A DNA stretch of 64,000 bases from Terasakiella brassicae (GTDB taxonomy: Bacteria; Pseudomonadota; Alphaproteobacteria; Rhodospirillales; Terasakiellaceae), in contig NZ_BMHV01000001.1 of NCBI RefSeq assembly GCF_014641495.1, positions 1 to 64,000 on the forward strand, given 5' to 3'. Positions 21,701 to 27,042 of this stretch are shown piece after piece. A program made the translations under genes and the position numbers. The notes under the pieces are model-generated. The model saw only the letters and a list, made by a program, of their open reading frames with translations. It searched no databases and was not told the DNA's origin. Each line of letters starts with the position of its first letter. Positions within the stretch are counted from its first letter, which is position 1.

Positions 21701-24614
21701 CACGATCGAAAGTGATCCAAATGTGGAACCGGGGCAAATCGTCTGGCTCTATAGTGATAATGCTGCGTTTGTTTATATCAAAAATGATTATTCCCAAAAT
21801 GGCGGTACGTTTATTGCGCTGGTGGGATATCAAGGTGAGTTGTCGATTGATGATTTCATCGGTGTTGGTGACAACGTGATGGTGGATGCGACATCTGATA
21901 TTTATGAAAGTGGCATTAACCAGACGGTTGTCATTTCTGCGGCGGAATTCCTTGGGAATGATAAAGGGGCTGCCCTGCAAATTACCCATGTAAACGGTAT
22001 CGCAATTGCAGAGGTCCAAGCCAACGGGATTAATGATGCTTCCGGTGTTCTCAGTTATGACGGGGCGAACTTCACATTTGCCCCTGCGAATGAGTTTTCG
22101 GGGGACATCCACTTTGATGTGACGGTTTCAGGTACAGGCGGAATGGATCATGCCAACCTGACTATTCGTTATGACGAAGCCATCGCAATCGTCGGGACAA
22201 GTGGGGATGACACACTTGTCGGTTCTATCTATTCCGATGCGATGATCGGTCTGGATGGGGATGATCAATTCTACGGTGGTATCGGGGATGATTTTATTGT
22301 CGGCGGCGGAAATACTGGTGTCGGGGATGTCGCGGCATATGATCATGTTTCCGGTGATTATTCCATCGGTCTACAAGGTTCTGCATTGGTTGTTAGCGAT
22401 GAATTTATAGGGGATGGTGACGAAGGACGGGACTATCTTCTGGGGATCGAAAAAATCTACTTCAACGATATTGTTGATTATTCACCACATGGTCTGAGCG
22501 TCACTTATGAAGGTGACCGAACAGTAGACGATACAAATGTGGTGGCCGATACGGTTTCTGAAATTGCCTATCTGTCCGATGGCACCTATGTCACCATCCA
22601 TCGCCAATCCAGTAATGATTTCCTGATCAGTCGCTTTAATGAAGATGGGACCCCGTTTGCCGGAATGGCACCTTTTGCGATTGCAAGCGGGGACGCGATG
22701 CCGGGTGAAACAGCCACGATCCAAGGGTTGAGCAATGGTAGTTTTGCCGTTGTCTGGTCCAGCAGTTCCGGTGATCTTCTTTATCAACGTTTTGACACGT
22801 CAGGTGCGGCTATTGATCCGGATCCATTCTTTGTTTCGGACTCGCTTACAGAAACGAGTCTGGAACGCCCTGAAGTGGTGACATTGGCCAATAATGACGT
22901 GGTCGTGTCCTACATCGCAACGGATGTAAATGCCGGGTTCTATATGCGAACACTGCCCGGTGATGACATTGAAGCCAACATGGGTGCATCGGTGTTGCTG
23001 AAAAGCTTCAATACCGTTGATGAAACCGTTTCTTCTCTGGTTGCTTTGAGTGGGGGGGGGTATGCCTATGCCCATACGACCGATAATCTGGATGGCACTT
23101 ATAATACGAAAGTTGTTGTAGATAGTGGTTTGCCAGTCGAAACGATTATTGCCAATTATACGCCCTATGTTGATGATTTAAAGGTTGTCGAGCTTGATAA
23201 CGGTAATCTGTTGACCGTCTGGAAAACGGAGCTTGTCGAGGGTTTTGATCAAACAAAAATTCAGGCCCGTATTATTGCGTCTGACGGTTCCATCATCACA
23301 GATACAAATGTCATTGGTCGTGATGTCTTCGATGTCAATTTCAATTCGCTGGATGGTGGGGATTACAGCCCGGATGTTGCGGTTCTAAGTAACGGCAATT
23401 TCGTTGTTGTCTGGACGGATTTTCATGAAGATGGCGATGGTGGCTCAATCTTCGGTCAAATCTTTGATCAGGATGGTTACAGCGTTGGCGATGACTTCCT
23501 GATTAATGCAACCACACAAGGCAATCAATATCAGCCGTCCGTTGCGGCCAACGATAACGGAACTTTTGTTGTAAGTTGGACGGATGAACAAACCGATAGC
23601 AACACACATCGTGTGATGGCTCAGCAATTTGCAAATGACGGCAGTTTGGCCAGCGGTGTGACAATTGCCGGTGATGGTATGGTGGATTACTTTGTCGGTG
23701 GTGATGGTAAACAGGTATTTGTTGCTGATATCGGTGACGATAGCATTGATGGCGGCTTGGGCCGTGACGGTGTGACGTACGCCTCCTTTAGCGAAGGTGT
23801 CAATGTGGATCTTGGAACGGGGCAGGTGACCACGTCCAGTTCAGGAACGGATACGTTAACTTCCATCGAAGGGATCATCGGGACCTCCTACAACGATACC
23901 TTGATTGGAGATATTGAATCTAACAAACTGAACGGTATGGCAGGTGATGATTTGATCAAGGGTGGTCAAGGTGATGATCATCTGATCGGTGGTGTTGGAA
24001 CGGATACGGTCAGTTTTGAACTTGCCGGGGTTAGCGTTTCTGTTGATTTGATGAATAATCAGGCAATGGGCGAAGGCAACGATATCGTTGAAGGTTTTGA
24101 GAATGTTATTGGCAGTATGTACGCCGATGTAATTACCGGGGATGCATTTGATAATATGATTGAAGGCGGGGATGGTGATGACATGATTTTTGGTGGAGAC
24201 GGCAACGATATCATCATCGGTGGCTTTGGGCTGGATACGCTGGATGGTGGGGCTGGTAATGATTACTTTGTCTTCAATGATATGGCGGAATTCGGTGACC
24301 TGATTTCAACTTTTGAATCTGGTGATGCGGTGAAATTGTCCTCAATGATTGACGGGTTGAACGGGCTTTCCGGTTCAGACTGGGCAATCGAAGGTTTTGA
24401 ATTTGGCATTCACACCGTAACGGATGTCGGGGAAGGGGCGCAGTTAAGCGGAAGTGGCCCTTCAATTTATGTCTATGCCAATACAGGGGACGATTCAGGG
24501 ACTATTTATTACGATGCCGATGGTGCCGGTGCGTCCTATACCTCCACGAAAATCGCGGATATTGGTACGGGGGCAACAAGCATTACTGCAGATGCCATCA
24601 AAATTACGTATTAA
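6777..24614 (+). CDS. Giant RTX adhesin-like protein (FecR-like, Ala-rich rod, LamG, RTX), 5945 aa
   Basis: Predicted type I-secreted surface protein of about 600 kDa. Residues 1-120 carry the module LIVTSADGEAILVTNYFASG. Residues about 120-230 are FecR-like, ending TPVATIGIRGTAGVLKV. Residues about 345-2930 form an Ala/Gln/Asp/Glu/Lys/Ser-rich, nearly Gly/Pro-free helical rod. It contains two EF-hand-like loops (DNDNNGIDDGLE, about residue 2204; DLDGDGISNVKE, about 2438). Residues 2930-3560 are cadherin/VCBS-like repeats with LLANDIN and SVNDAP motifs. Three LamG/concanavalin-like domains occupy about 3568-4180, two further cadherin-like domains 4225-4412, and RTX blocks (GGDGNDTLEGG type) 4430-4930 and about 5140-5180. 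A propeller-like block lies at 5240-5620 and the last RTX arrays at 5640-5830. The C-terminal 115 residues lack Cys and suit a type I secretion signal. The frame is open throughout. No HlyB/HlyD/TolC-type gene or LapG/LapD pair is nearby. A role in attachment or biofilm is inferred. Confidence 0.9.
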   Translation: MNFFDKGNPENGDTRVADYVVDSTKAEVNLPPSFNIATVQFDRAGPDLIVTSADGEAILVTNYFASGSQPAITLPNGVVLPAHIVHKLAGPIAPKQFAQVGQAQGLEPIGKVETADGQVEAVRADGTRVTLKVGDPVFQGDELVTGGDGAVGIVFADETTFALGEDGRMLLDEMVYDPGAQDGQIGLTLLTGAMTFVSGAVAKVNPDAMQITTPVATIGIRGTAGVLKVSGETLDAVMLPELAGNGEGVSPNQANNGGATGEFIITNNNGDVITINQPFQGVTSTPNGNSAPRVFTMNEIGAMAGKTLSSLPNAENLLPPAIVAAATNQPGNEQQQLNPEDVLVDNNTADALQEITQQTQSTLSNLSVSAEIAKIAVQKIAQEADDRAANIVEKIISDNATVIEQAQTLLQVTDNASTLSSRASQIENTAGTNSGAKDVETNAQRISVEWTSDTTDKLEDSVDNVAEAYATANSIGAIATGVSDFAYVVARGLKSFADPAAVVELVSQVDNTLADALNEAEYIVSAMTVVQDANSSNPDLSMSVKDRMVEAVIRAAKFVKDNGGTDLEAIDFAREVVVSGVPANGQMTFKGITGDVYKFYDGIKTELNNALAFSGHADAFTNLDSKLSTLNDLFVSLKAVEFKNGSAFEAKWESVVDELLALTSYTQTAATKAKAVVDASTINDMDQAATDAAAAQTSANSKVQDSAFNNLMNEMGALVGSNAPSIVLSIADQFLSKASDAETATFSGNNTVLTFFNRIQKDILENEQAGMKVTQADIDAATTQLNEVNSDLVASKADLSLAQTAFNSASTVLSSAADNVVSALIAFKSAEAKRDVYIAGAEKINDGTLYNGSDHFKVVDGEGIDGLQEAKDFVSYQQTQLSSQETIYNDAVTALNNNPGDVALARVVLVAQQAVNKYKTLIEYGNKLVETWQNSYDTALDKANSYSSTAATLQNDLTQAENAEQTARQNLLAKLEDFITAQEDVSNESKLLAVFESKLAALEARAVQEAKIDLDDAFSDARALLDEALAQAKIASDKAIEADQKVLLTKAESDPTARETLLSDAQTILAEAETAKNAAKNAFDYFSVDSANSTNDNVLARAIDVRDNYPRPPSEIDQVISSMQSLQTSAESAYNEALKQFETAGHSVDIIQAIVNNDAAAQAAAEQAAQTAADAAKTQALQAALEKAQAAEKDIAAALQEAQNLKSGADVIAQNSVGTSEQTNAANQATVVHNEYDQIVAKQVLVGGDSNTTGLVEQVQAAQAAGNLDLARSLAETAQTYAKDAIAIVEGTTLTNGLRYTITTTAKNVITAMEGQVGGREVNSDGVETRTLVDNVEVSSRTGFLKLSADQLDVARTEYSKAYANENDTTAGNGVESVLELFTPSAGQSIVSAILAAEVTADELSEFGGTDIAGYIPLYTRLENLKAAVSQSLTDANDSLTLTQSYASDSASLAEKARAVLDAANMKGTDFTTFASKVDTMGKVSGMIADESGKISAAAQRIEQIQKALDLYDKLWDARVQAAKNAADAKAAAETAAQQASDDVLAEQQRREEQKQAEDAAATEQAKDFHDTALAERDLASRANDKAQEAAINGDQESASQYLSEAQTHTAKAQSAASAATDAASGHGETAEDYAEDAREYYETASGYVGDAKAAVSAAGDATTAANNWRSGAATTARIQAEADKAQAVSNESAADTALTNALTKLTSARTALSGAEVDNASAQAAYNSLVESEKTAKDKAAAILAEVGGDTDNVIYQAWEAAYQAAVDATKNAQEAANDAAQALSDATSRVNVAQTAYDSAFSAAEQASEQLANAVSDAAFASSSEQLGRAVSEAQVEYRLATYHSELDSALSKIETEKQDVNTLATTAAQHSKDDNEFNQSLVQNAYDDPNSTNDAVGALGDAQTAKTSADTALANAQQVLANYHVDIAAANADIYNDDTHTIKDFNVFNNDATWVKIDATTVIHSSTFEKYKSAQAAIELASKKAEQAAQAVDDVQAKVTEIAQSLDKANAIAAENALDNATQLQQVQDGADAALARAEGSAENAIDSAANAISAAKNALGKLTAIVGNNTDTLNTDTLLNNALQNIGNMQTIANDWGTSGKAATSAEIANVINAFGDVNGAAGDLLVQLKTALASFDPTNFTGLANDAALQVQSALQALVNDGVNPTGGAAGFALSAVNSLSSTLQFQGAAQGSGATNTDNDNNGIDDGLEASAKTAAGHASNAAGFAEQTASQTALVQGANKNVASIQSDKAQADADAAARTSVEADLKAIVASANAADSAATQAEADQATAEAKYNQADDDATTAKAHKEALENIAQFSEDAQNPITDLASKAAVLNELNDAERAYQSALKASAAADIAQKAALAASDAARAASDNIIAEAKKVALILDPSLPDSTDFVSYLNTYVTNNSAANLNASFFVDDTSTTNVNESDLDGDGISNVKEISNARTETGKQEDTAEKQQDIATTQKDKAAADQSEAAQSASNAQSDLNDATASRAIFDKSEQIADKLEQANTYASDADANAQAAQTAAAQAKAKSQAAAEKTTDSSLTDAEKIAQARFAANETHAEQIKAETSENSALGNFNLAFAALIAAYDVIGDPNSQLNSLTDAYTTMADAINSHSATDSKTVDSATNTGLENTETNAINAYDTAFKAFVADLETELDARVTNQDANTLQKNLILNAKSAVSDAFDSLKGSVESHATATKSAINAEVTADQAETNISNAIQTAVNAYGAEADASAKQAEADAAKASAVHDDNNAQTSNDASAIDAQIQALTGSIQTRLATLENDLLANQNTLGNDLYTSLKTQLDTLKATVNAVDSKSTQITGDVSTAADAASTAAQNAGFYADETVAGNDLATAKNYATQAATYAKEAQNQLNIAQAHRSKLFGVLNDATALEQGYTQLSNVIDAKVELAQAEADVNSTPIAQNDAFSTDEDQSVILNNHLLANDYRNDGQPVQILDVGTPNVGTIVKNAQGEYIFTPPQDYSGEVRFSYLITTDNEKIASANVVMTITSVNDAPIAVNDVASTINETSPVTINLLANDINVDAGDILTVTSIGTQPVYGTLTILNNGVGGRVIYTPDPNNPILKALGDQDVKEDTFTYVVTDSFGVSSTGTATVTINGTNDLPTVSNTQLSVDEDVVHTFSAADFQAGFNDVDGDSLAAIRITQLPRIAVTDAQGVTTFVESGSLKLNGTAVTVGQEIAVNQIGNLTFQGAANYHGTVTLGWQASDGAVYDVNKTVFSENEAILTFNVNSVNDPVVIASGSLSGSIAEDTVFTDSLSASDADGDSLTYSVDEQYLPANGNVTINPQTGQFTYTPNPNYNGYDDFIVIVSDGQGSTDSRTVAVYVSPVNDGPTDISLDNLTVDENTDGAVVGVLSTIDPDGGNESFTYTVSDSRFEVVGSQLKLKAGQVLNYENPADQNISLSVTTEDSGGLTYSESFTISTQNQNEAPTDIILSNLNVAEDTDGAVVGQLAAIDPDNAQEAFTYTVDDPRFEVVGNELKLKAGYTLDYENPADQSFQINITAQDSTGLTYTETFTLSTQNTLDMPVVSGLASEVVSLSFDGVSTIVDVGRGSGDSLELTDDLTLETWVKFNQVIGEQTIVAFGGNGETSSTNIAYQLYLDAGGDIHYKHEYGAGLDVDLSFDTNFVAGNWHHLVLVRDNNVGGQSDVTLYVDGVSVGTLNYDGASQAPASAADATLTVGNTIDETSPLNGEITESRIWSDIRSESEIQTFMKEVLPQSEITDPTLRGYWDFAGLAKDDSEYLEDLSSYQNHIVAFDGLHFDGNVTATSYSEIALTGHSASVWARVEPISDGIADGAVTIFSMGDVSSTLNMSLSTYGEITLDLTWAGGSHSWTVDSGLYPQFAGLDDGHWHNLGYSFDPASGVMLFVDGQQVPSLIDVGTGDYSTFSIDSMVTIGGHSSNSALNMVGDLSELGIYNRALSAAEMQEVVENGPHDLPTSDVAAYWHMDDGDGYSIFNDHFDSMNDIDLSAYITGTPVWINETPGLIDYPYQSVEITGTGLDIGSYTFNSNEFSASMWVKLDDAGNGTELLMVGDGDITVTAYNDYVEVAVGNSIYATVYNAMEMGEWSNLSVTFDGNELKVYSGDNLFYQEPVEPYYDLLGGLGSDTFGGILGGFGTAQFGAVQIWNSVLSQEALMTASEGGVNPSDPNLLAYWTMMDDPATGMISDVSGHQNDVAVSASQFMSGLPVLKTNATTIELEEDDSFVSQILVENSEIYGDALSYQVQSQPQNGVVYFNPDGSFVYVPNANYVGTDTFTVVAINAGSLSSSPFTVNLNVVEHNAIPHAGFDDLSVLVNSSNNVLNVLANDYDQDGDPLSITAIDGKTGPGPHMVDGGTVSLVNGDVTFTPAYNFTGIVTFGYTVSDGQGGSHSNTVHVEVSSTINGTNASETLPAGSDADENFYAMAGDDIILGSGGDDHIDGGDGIDTVSYAGSTDGVHVDLANMSQQFVSLSQGYDTLYAIENVDGSAFNDTLIGDMGANLLTGADGDDTLTGGGGVDVLDGGNGKNLYIYSSAIDSTQGAADVIKSLTPQDAIQFIGMRGMTFVSTSSTDAATFMAGGMAADTVYYVSVGSGNNFIYVNGAGTGTDYTGTFIVLDTGVPAPTAEQILADDYPLSVIQGTDGSETLTGDAAVNTLVGLLGNDTLQGADGDDHYIVSGGTDYVIDSVGINHIYVDEDAYFITNMEHTVSDEFQMSLTDGMGSHELIIDQHYINANDAFLHLLIDGQDNVYQIQTNVNIVPTVGSILVSDGLSSETLTGSSFDDILVGQTGDLLFGGTGDDFLIVNEGVAVINGGDTASEDEAVFTGQMGGVFVDLENGVGTHSDGVATFNIANVQNVTGSTYGDTIAGDSYDNYLWGYSGNDTLLGGDGNDTLEGGSGEDFLFGGNGNDVFEFYGSEDSDQYITDVIADFVSGEDKISIAQSAENMKFYGSYGFVDDPAITLSTIESDPNVEPGQIVWLYSDNAAFVYIKNDYSQNGGTFIALVGYQGELSIDDFIGVGDNVMVDATSDIYESGINQTVVISAAEFLGNDKGAALQITHVNGIAIAEVQANGINDASGVLSYDGANFTFAPANEFSGDIHFDVTVSGTGGMDHANLTIRYDEAIAIVGTSGDDTLVGSIYSDAMIGLDGDDQFYGGIGDDFIVGGGNTGVGDVAAYDHVSGDYSIGLQGSALVVSDEFIGDGDEGRDYLLGIEKIYFNDIVDYSPHGLSVTYEGDRTVDDTNVVADTVSEIAYLSDGTYVTIHRQSSNDFLISRFNEDGTPFAGMAPFAIASGDAMPGETATIQGLSNGSFAVVWSSSSGDLLYQRFDTSGAAIDPDPFFVSDSLTETSLERPEVVTLANNDVVVSYIATDVNAGFYMRTLPGDDIEANMGASVLLKSFNTVDETVSSLVALSGGGYAYAHTTDNLDGTYNTKVVVDSGLPVETIIANYTPYVDDLKVVELDNGNLLTVWKTELVEGFDQTKIQARIIASDGSIITDTNVIGRDVFDVNFNSLDGGDYSPDVAVLSNGNFVVVWTDFHEDGDGGSIFGQIFDQDGYSVGDDFLINATTQGNQYQPSVAANDNGTFVVSWTDEQTDSNTHRVMAQQFANDGSLASGVTIAGDGMVDYFVGGDGKQVFVADIGDDSIDGGLGRDGVTYASFSEGVNVDLGTGQVTTSSSGTDTLTSIEGIIGTSYNDTLIGDIESNKLNGMAGDDLIKGGQGDDHLIGGVGTDTVSFELAGVSVSVDLMNNQAMGEGNDIVEGFENVIGSMYADVITGDAFDNMIEGGDGDDMIFGGDGNDIIIGGFGLDTLDGGAGNDYFVFNDMAEFGDLISTFESGDAVKLSSMIDGLNGLSGSDWAIEGFEFGIHTVTDVGEGAQLSGSGPSIYVYANTGDDSGTIYYDADGAGASYTSTKIADIGTGATSITADAIKITY

Positions 24615-24635
24615 TCAACATCTGAAACCAAGAAG

Positions 24636-24865
24636 AAAAAAGGCAGTTCGTTATAAACGCCCTGCCTCAGATTATTGACAAAGCCCCTAAACTGTCATCC
24701 CCGACCCTGATCGGGGATCCATCTTTGCTCAATGAGTAGCATATAATCCATTGACTTTAAATGGATTCCGCATCAAGTGCGGGATTGACGGTTTTTGGTT
24801 TGTGAGTTATCCAAAACACTTTGTCAGCAGTCTGAGGAGGTCGTTATAAACGCCCCGCCTTTTTT
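24636..24865. repeat. 230-bp nested imperfect palindrome (MITE-like or bidirectional terminator)
   Basis: The ends AAAAAAGGC (24636-24644) and GCCTTTTTT (24857-24865) are exact complements. Inside them, CTCAGATTATTGACAAAG matches CTTTGTCAGCAGTCTGAG inverted, and GTCATCCCCGACC...GATCC matches GGATTCC...GGGATTGAC inverted. Each core half is itself a hairpin (ATCCCCGA-CCCTGA-TCGGGGAT at 24697-24718; CCGCA-TCAAG-TGCGG at about 24768-24782). The core resembles the GTCATCCC...GGGATTGAC repeats common in alphaproteobacterial intergenic DNA. CGTTATAAACGCC also occurs as a direct repeat at both ends. It lies between the converging 3' ends of the giant gene and thiI and could terminate both. Confidence 0.75.
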
Positions 24866-24873
24866 GCTATTTC

Positions 24874-26382
24874 TTAGTCGTCATCCGTTTCCGCGCCATT
24901 TGGATAAATGCGTTTCAACTGTTTAATGCCACCTTTGTACGAATAGGCCTCGTATCCGGCTTTTTGCATACGTTCTGCTAAAACGGCTGATTGTGTGCCA
25001 AACGGACAATAAAGAACATAGGGCTGGGTTTTTTGAAGGTCGCGTAAGTTATTCATCAACTTGCCCGCCGTGTAATTTTTTGCACCTGCGACATGCCAAT
25101 TGTCATACAGACTTTCAGGCTGACAATCGATGATAATGGCATTCTTTGGAATCTCTTCGATAAAGACTGAATGTTGCGCAACATCTTCGTCGGTTACATC
25201 AAACATATCATAAATGCGCGCACCTTCGACCGCTTGGGTCAGAATATCGAAATTCATATGCTTTTCTTCTGTTTCAATCGTTTTACGACCAGATTTAACA
25301 GCAGGGCGACGTTTGTTTAAGGCACAATATTCCGGGATTTTTTCAGATAGTTTGTCTGTACCGATTATGCGGGCATCGCGAATGATCTGTTCTTTATCAA
25401 ACCCGATAAGCGGGCGTAAAACCGGGATGTCGGAAACTTCGTCAATCGTATTCAGGTTGGAAAGGGTTTGCGAGGAAACCTGTCCCAATGCTTCTCCTGT
25501 GACAAGGGCATCTGCGCCAATCCGCTTGGCAATTTCGCAGCCTGCGCGATACATTTGGCGTTTCAGGATAACTTGCCACCAGTCCGGGCGGGTATGGGCA
25601 CGCAAATCATTGATGACATCTTCAAAATCAATGCAATAAAGCTTGGGTCGTGTGCCTGCCCCCCAGCGGTCACACAGGACTTTGGTAATTTCCACGACCA
25701 TGCGTTCATAGGCAGCGCCCGCGAGATTACAGAAAACGAAATCATTCATCGCACCGCGTTTCATTAAATACCATGCGGCAACGACTGAATCAAAGCCACC
25801 GGAAATTAAAGTGATTGCGTTACCTTGAATACCAATGGGGAACCCACCGGGACCGTTGATTTTGCGAGTGTAAAAATAGGCAAGATCGCCAGCAACGTCA
25901 GCCTTGATCATCACGTCTGGATTATCCAGGTCAACTTTCTTTGCAAAAGGTCGCAGGCAGCCACCAACTTGGCGTTCCATTTCGACGGACGTGAATTTTT
26001 TACGTTGTCCCAGTCGTTTGATGCGGACAGCGAAAGATTTATCCTGAACAAGATCTTTATAAAGCTCTACTGCGGCTTCTTTATGTGCTTCCAAACCACC
26101 GTCAATGATTTTGTCGATGGGGGAGAAGGTTGCCACACCGAATGTGCGCGACAAGACGTCCAACGCTTTTTCCTGATTGTCGGTATGGACCTGAATGCGG
26201 CCTTGATGACCGATGATTTCAAAATTTATACCCGAACGCTCCAAGCCTTCGTTCATGTTGGAACGGAGCAGTTTTTGAAACTTTTTGCTGGTTGCAGGCG
26301 CTTTTAATAAAATTTCCGGAGCCAAACGGACAATAATGACATGCGGGTATCGTGTGGACACTTCCATGACGCACTCTTTCAT
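24874..26382 (-). CDS. thiI: tRNA 4-thiouridine synthase ThiI with rhodanese domain
   Basis: A 502-residue tRNA sulfurtransferase that makes s4U8 in tRNA and, in many bacteria, supplies sulfur for the thiazole of thiamine. It has an N-terminal ferredoxin-like/THUMP region (residues about 1-175). The PP-loop ATP-pyrophosphatase motif SGGFDSVVAAW is near residue 195. The C-terminal rhodanese-like domain carries the active-site loop LYCPFGTQSA (Cys about 459). The long form with rhodanese is the s4U-competent type. The listed start gives MKECVMEVS; the second Met (MEVSTRY) is equally possible. It is divergent from nsrR and converges on the giant gene. Confidence 0.95.
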   Translation of the reverse strand: MKECVMEVSTRYPHVIIVRLAPEILLKAPATSKKFQKLLRSNMNEGLERSGINFEIIGHQGRIQVHTDNQEKALDVLSRTFGVATFSPIDKIIDGGLEAHKEAAVELYKDLVQDKSFAVRIKRLGQRKKFTSVEMERQVGGCLRPFAKKVDLDNPDVMIKADVAGDLAYFYTRKINGPGGFPIGIQGNAITLISGGFDSVVAAWYLMKRGAMNDFVFCNLAGAAYERMVVEITKVLCDRWGAGTRPKLYCIDFEDVINDLRAHTRPDWWQVILKRQMYRAGCEIAKRIGADALVTGEALGQVSSQTLSNLNTIDEVSDIPVLRPLIGFDKEQIIRDARIIGTDKLSEKIPEYCALNKRRPAVKSGRKTIETEEKHMNFDILTQAVEGARIYDMFDVTDEDVAQHSVFIEEIPKNAIIIDCQPESLYDNWHVAGAKNYTAGKLMNNLRDLQKTQPYVLYCPFGTQSAVLAERMQKAGYEAYSYKGGIKQLKRIYPNGAETDDD

Positions 26383-26457
26383 AAAACCAAGGGTGTAAGG
26401 GGTGTGATGCGCCTTGTACGCTTCCTTTTTAAAACTGTCAAATATTCAAAAAGAGTA

Positions 26458-26515
26458 TTGACAATACATTTTTAAAAAATTACGTAGAATGCATTAAGAA
26501 ATAATGGATATTTCT
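26458..26515 (+). promoter_or_regulatory. nsrR promoter region with NsrR-like dyad
   Basis: TTGACA (26458-26463) is a perfect -35-like hexamer. The -10 is unclear: TAGAAT at 26485 would need a 21-bp spacer. An imperfect dyad, AGAATGCATTA (26486-26496) facing TAATGGATATTTCT (26502-26515), resembles the NsrR consensus of ATGCATTT-type half-sites. It lies about 70 bp before the GTG start, as expected for autoregulation by a nitric-oxide-sensing Rrf2 repressor. Confidence 0.45.
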
Positions 26516-26581
26516 TGGTTTACTGCCGTACCACTTTATATCTGGTTTATTCTGGAACATACACTTTAAGGAAACGTAACG

Positions 26582-27040
26582 GTGCATTTGTCGAAATTTA
26601 CGGATTATTCTTTGCGTGTGATGATTTATCTGGCGGCTAAACCGGATGAGCTCAGCACGATTGATGAAATTTCGGACAAGCATGGGATTTCAAAGGAGCA
26701 TTTGCGTAAAATTGTCCACAACCTTGCGCAAAATGCCTTGATTGAAAGTCGACGTGGGCGTGGTGGCGGTATTCGGTTGGCTCATGGTGCTGGGGATATC
26801 AAAATCGGCACAATTGTTCGTGTTGCCGAAGACGGATTTCATATTGCGCAATGTTTTCGCCCTGATGGGGGAGACTGCCGGATTTCCGGGTGTTGCCAAT
26901 TAAATGACATGTTTCACGAAGCCTTGAATGCTTTTCTAAGCGTTTTGGATAAATACACACTCGCTGATATTTTAACCGGGCAGCCGGTTTTGTTTCAACG
27001 ATTGGGATTGTTTGATTTTACACATCAAACGGGACAATAA
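26582..27040 (+). CDS. nsrR: Rrf2-family regulator, NsrR-like nitric oxide sensor
   Basis: A 152-residue winged-helix protein starting at a GTG (VHLSKFTDYSLRVMIYLA, read as Met). The helix-turn-helix region with SKEHLRKIVHNLAQ is followed by the wing RRGRGGGIRLA. Three cysteines in QCFRPDGGDCRISGCCQLN reproduce the NsrR C-x-C-x-C iron-sulfur cluster spacing and the CQL ending; one extra Cys is adjacent. NsrR represses NO-detoxification genes and loses repression when its cluster is nitrosylated. Two nucleotides downstream, the next gene encodes a truncated hemoglobin, a common NsrR target. IscR is excluded by the cysteine pattern and the neighbours. Confidence 0.85.
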   Translation: MHLSKFTDYSLRVMIYLAAKPDELSTIDEISDKHGISKEHLRKIVHNLAQNALIESRRGRGGGIRLAHGAGDIKIGTIVRVAEDGFHIAQCFRPDGGDCRISGCCQLNDMFHEALNAFLSVLDKYTLADILTGQPVLFQRLGLFDFTHQTGQ

Positions 27041-27042
27041 TA

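Noticed and set aside
20060-24270. Glycine/aspartate repeats considered as a CRISPR or tandem-DNA array
   Set aside because: The repeats are at protein level (RTX nonapeptides), with variable DNA and no constant-length spacers.
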